A DNA stretch of 64,000 bases from Paracoccus cavernae. Lineage in GTDB: Bacteria > Pseudomonadota > Alphaproteobacteria > Rhodobacterales > Rhodobacteraceae. Shown one piece after another: positions 61,345-64,000 of this stretch. The notes under the pieces are model-generated. The model was not told where the DNA came from, did not search any database, and saw only the letters and a program-made list of their open reading frames with translations. The position numbers were made by a program, and so were the translations under genes. The stretch lies in contig JAUFRC010000001.1 of the NCBI GenBank assembly GCA_030410095.1, forward strand, positions 2,430,501 through 2,494,500. The letters run 5' to 3'. Within the stretch, counting starts at the first letter, position 1. Each line of letters begins with the position of its first letter.

Positions 61345-61993
61345 TCGTCACCCCAGGCGATGTCGTGGATCTTGACCAGCTCGTCGACCTGAGCGGGCGT
61401 CAGCATATTGGGCGTCTGGCCGCGCAGCAAAAGCGCCAGCCGCGCGGTCGCCTCGAGCTCCTCGATGGCGTTGCAGGCGGCCTCGACATCGCGGCCCGCG
61501 ACCACCGGCCCGTGATTGGCCAGCATCACCGCCGAGCGTTTGCCCGCAAGGCCGCGCACCGCATCGCCGATCGCGGGATCGCCGGGGCGGAAATAGGGCA
61601 ACAGCCGCACGCGCCCGAGCTGCATGAAAGCGTAGGGCGTGATCGGCGGCAGAAAATCTTCGGCCACCGCATCGGGCAGAACCGAAAGCGCGACCGCATG
61701 ACAGGAATGGAGATGGACCACCGCCCCCGCCCGCGCCCGCGTGTCGTAAAACGCGCTGTGAAGCGGCATTTCCTTGGTCGGGCGGTCGCCATCAATCTGG
61801 CGACCGCTTGGGTCGAAGCGCGCCAGCCGCGCGGGGTCCAGCCGCCCGAAACTGGTGCCGGTCGGCGAGACCAGAAGCCCCCGTCCGGCGTTCGGGCCGA
61901 GATGTTCCCCGTCGATCCCGCCGTCAGGCCGCGGTCGAACATCGACCGCGCCAAAAGACAGATCTGCTCGCGCAGGCGCGCTTCCTCGCTCAT
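61341..61993 (-). CDS. otnC: 3-oxo-tetronate 4-phosphate decarboxylase (class II aldolase/adducin)
   Basis: Corrected length 217 residues. FDRGLTAGSTGNISAR is the phosphate-binding G-S-x-G-N motif. VSPTGTSFGRLDP, HSAFYDTRARAGAVVHLHSC (the HxH zinc ligands), and LANHGPVVAGRDVEAACNAI with the third His follow the family. OtnC converts 3-oxo-tetronate 4-phosphate to dihydroxyacetone phosphate and CO2. One G is missing at about 61888 (TPDGG-LLVSPTG). It overlaps the FAH gene by 1 nt and otnI by 4 nt. Confidence 0.88.
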
Positions 61994-62838
61994 CAGGCGC
62001 GGGTGACCTTCTGGGTCTGGTCGCCCAGGCCTTCGATCCCGAGCGTCATGACCTCGCCGCCTTTCAGGTAAACAGGCGCGGGCTTCTGGCCCATGCCCAC
62101 ACCCGGAGGCGTGCCGGTGGTGATCACGTCACCCGGCATCAGCGTCATCAGCTTGGAGCAATAGGCCACCAAGGTCGCGACGTTGAACACCATCGTCTTG
62201 GTCGAGCCGTCCTGATAGCGCTTGCCGTCCACCTCGAGCCACATTTTCAGATTGCCCGGATCGGTGATCTCGTCCTTGGTCACAACCCAGGGGCCGATCG
62301 GACCGAAGGTGTCGAAACCCTTGCCCTTGTCCCAGGTCGCGCCGCGCTCCAGCTGCCATTCGCGCTCGGAGACGTCGTTGACGACGCAATAGCCCGCGAC
62401 GGCATCCATCGCCTCGGCTTCGGACAGGTTGCTGCCGCCCTTGCCGATGACAACGCCCAGCTCGACTTCCCAGTCGGTCTTGGTCGAGCCCTGCGGGATC
62501 TTCACATCATCGTTCGGGCCGACGATGCAGCTGGTCCATTTGTTGAAAACGACCGGCTCGGCAGGAACCGCCATGCCGCTTTCGGCGGCGTGGTCGGCAT
62601 AGTTCAACCCGATCGCGATGAACTTGCGCACATTGCCGACGCAGGCGCCCAGACGCGGATTGCCGGTGACTTCCGGCAGGCTCGCGGGATCAAGCGCGGC
62701 GAGTTTGGCCAGACCGGCGGGGGTCAGCGCATCATCGGCGATATCGGCGACATGGGCCGAGAGGTCGCGGATTTTGCCCTCGGCGTCCAGAAGACCCGGC
62801 TTTTCCTGACCCACGGGGCCGTAACGCAGCAATTTCAT
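61993..62838 (-). CDS. FAH family hydrolase, like 2,4-diketo-3-deoxy-L-fuconate hydrolase
   Basis: An intact 281-residue two-part FAH protein. The N-terminal lid MKLLRYGPVGQEKPGLLDAE is typical of the fuconate-pathway and ureidoglycolate-lyase-like subgroup. The catalytic domain has FIAIGLNYADHAAESGMAVP, DWEVELGVVIGKGG (acidic metal ligands), YCVVNDVSEREWQLERGATW, WDKGKGFDTFGPIGPWVVT and VITTGTPPGVGMGQ. This type hydrolyses 2,4-diketo-3-deoxy acids to pyruvate and a hydroxyacid (lactate from fucose). It may finish the fucose route encoded 30 kb away. It is operonic with the partial UxaA-type gene upstream and with otnC downstream. Confidence 0.88.
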   Translation of the reverse strand: MKLLRYGPVGQEKPGLLDAEGKIRDLSAHVADIADDALTPAGLAKLAALDPASLPEVTGNPRLGACVGNVRKFIAIGLNYADHAAESGMAVPAEPVVFNKWTSCIVGPNDDVKIPQGSTKTDWEVELGVVIGKGGSNLSEAEAMDAVAGYCVVNDVSEREWQLERGATWDKGKGFDTFGPIGPWVVTKDEITDPGNLKMWLEVDGKRYQDGSTKTMVFNVATLVAYCSKLMTLMPGDVITTGTPPGVGMGQKPAPVYLKGGEVMTLGIEGLGDQTQKVTRA

Positions 62839-62923
62839 ATGTTTCTCCTCATCAATAGTGTCAATCTGGCATCAATGGGGGCAGAAGTCCCGCCTCGTCA
62901 GCCTGCGGATTTCTTGAAGCTGA

Positions 62924-64000
62924 TTACATCACCGCGCCGATTTGCCACGGCACGAATTCGTAATCGCCAAGGCCCTGCGCCTCGGATTTCGACTGCTCGC
63001 CCGAGGCGACACGCAGCAGCAACTCATAGATCTCGCGGCCGACATCCTCGACGGACTTGCCTTCGGTCAGGATCGAGCCAGCGTTGACATCCATGTCCTC
63101 GGTCAGGCGGCCGTACATCTCGGAGTTGGTCGCGATCTTGATCGAGGGCGAAGGTTTGGCGCCAAAGGCAGAGCCGCGCCCCGTGGTAAAGGCGATCAGG
63201 TTGCAGCCCGAAGCGATCTGGCCGGTGACGCTGGCCGGATCATAGCCGGGGCTGTCCATGAAGACGAAGCCGCGCGCGGTCACCGGCTCGGCGTATTTGT
63301 AGACGCCGGTCAGCGGCGAGGTGCCGCCCTTGGCCGCCGCACCCAGCGACTTTTCAAGGATGGTCGTCAGCCCGCCCTTTTGTTGCCGGGGCTGGGGTTG
63401 TTGTCCATGCTGCCGTTGTTGCGGGCGGTGTAATCCTCCCACCAGCTGATCAGATCGACCAGTTTGGTGCCGACTTTCTCGTTGATCGCGCGACGGGTCA
63501 GCAGATGTTCGGCGCCGTAGATCTCGGGGGTTTCGGCCAGAACGCTGGTGCCGCCCTGCTGGACCAGAAGGTCCGAGGCATAGCCCAAAGCGGGGTTCGC
63601 GGTGATCCCCGACCACGCATCCGAGCCGCCGCATTGCAGACCCACCATCAGCTCGGAAACCGGACATTCGCTGCGCTCGAAAGCGTTCACGAGAGGCAGC
63701 ATCGCCTCGACCTTGGCGATACCCGCCTCGACGGTTTTGCGCAGGCCGCCGACATCCTGGATATTCATGGTCTGGAACAGCGGGCCGGGGTCAGGCCGAA
63801 AGCCTCGATCAGCCAGTCGATCTGGTTGGCCTCGCAGCCCAGCCCCGCCATCAGCACGCCGCCGACATTGGGGTTGCGCGCATAGCCCCACATCACGCGC
63901 TGGAGCGTCTCGAACCCCTCGCCATTGCTGGCCATGCCGCAGCCGGTGCCGTGGACAAAAGCCACCACGCCGTCGACATTGGGATAGGCGGCCAGCTTTT
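62924..64000 (-). CDS. UxaA family altronate/galactarate dehydratase, large part (partial)
   Basis: The window ends inside this gene, so only the C-terminal 360 or so residues are seen. VVAFVHGTGCGMASNGEGFE, VLMAGLGCEANQIDWLIEAF, ELMVGLQCGGSDAWSGITAN and FMDSPGYDPASVTGQIASGC are the UxaA/GarD C-terminal domain, with the conserved cysteines that hold iron. The C-terminus ends GLGDYEFVPWQIGAVM. It dehydrates a sugar acid of unknown identity; the N-terminal SAF domain, if present, is beyond the window. At least two breaks (near 63380 and 63790). It is 85 bases upstream of the FAH gene on the same strand, so dehydration followed by diketo-acid hydrolysis is a natural pairing. Confidence 0.87.

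Overview
The window reads as a high-GC alphaproteobacterial chromosome of the order Rhodobacterales (Paracoccaceae-like; genus not resolvable by eye). The basis is gene content and order: a mutL / paired M16 protease / DUF3035 lipoprotein / lspA / purH / heparinase-like / rsmB block, a MutL that carries the endonuclease motif, a DUF6280 gene next to efp, and a ChvE-GguA-GguB sugar importer. I see no rRNA, tRNA, CRISPR array, insertion sequence or prophage.

Layout. 1-16.3 kb is housekeeping and envelope: M17 aminopeptidase, NlpC/P60 peptidase, PQQ-type aldose dehydrogenase, DUF3775, mutL, a small lipoprotein, the M16 pair, BamF-like lipoprotein, lspA, purH, a heparinase-like protein, rsmB and an SDHAF4-like factor. 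16.5-22.9 kb holds an RND efflux operon coupled to selD, then a membrane PH-domain protein. 22.9-32.3 kb is an L-fucose oxidation island: two SDR dehydrogenases, fuconolactonase, fuconate dehydratase, mutarotase, a ribose-type ABC importer, an IclR regulator and a 31-bp palindrome in the divergent promoter. 32.4-50.5 kb is mixed: hotdog thioesterase, FAH hydrolase, PIMT-like gene, tolC, PopZ-like, NlpD-like, pcm, surE, TauE, TIGR02186, FemAB-like, GDPD, RidA, smc, lrgAB, DUF6280, efp and a small acetyltransferase. 51-60.6 kb is a chvE-gguA-gguB operon continuing into oxidative galactose/arabinose catabolism (sugar 1-dehydrogenase, dgoK, dgoA, SMP-30 lactonase, galM) and otnK. 60.6-64 kb on the opposite strand carries otnI, otnC, an FAH hydrolase resembling the last enzyme of the fucose pathway, and a partial UxaA-type dehydratase.

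The genes suggest a heterotroph that imports plant or algal sugars (fucose, galactose, arabinose) through two CUT2-type ABC systems and oxidises them without phosphorylating the sugar first. Many genes are joined by 1- to 8-nt stop/start overlaps, mostly ATGA, so translational coupling is the rule.

Quality warning. About 40 of the 60 or so genes, including essential ones (smc, purH, mutL, lspA, rsmB, gguA), are broken into two or more frames. Almost every break is repaired by restoring one or two bases, usually in a C or G run of four or more. I treat these as consensus errors and annotate each gene over its full span. Lengths called 'corrected' assume those repairs.
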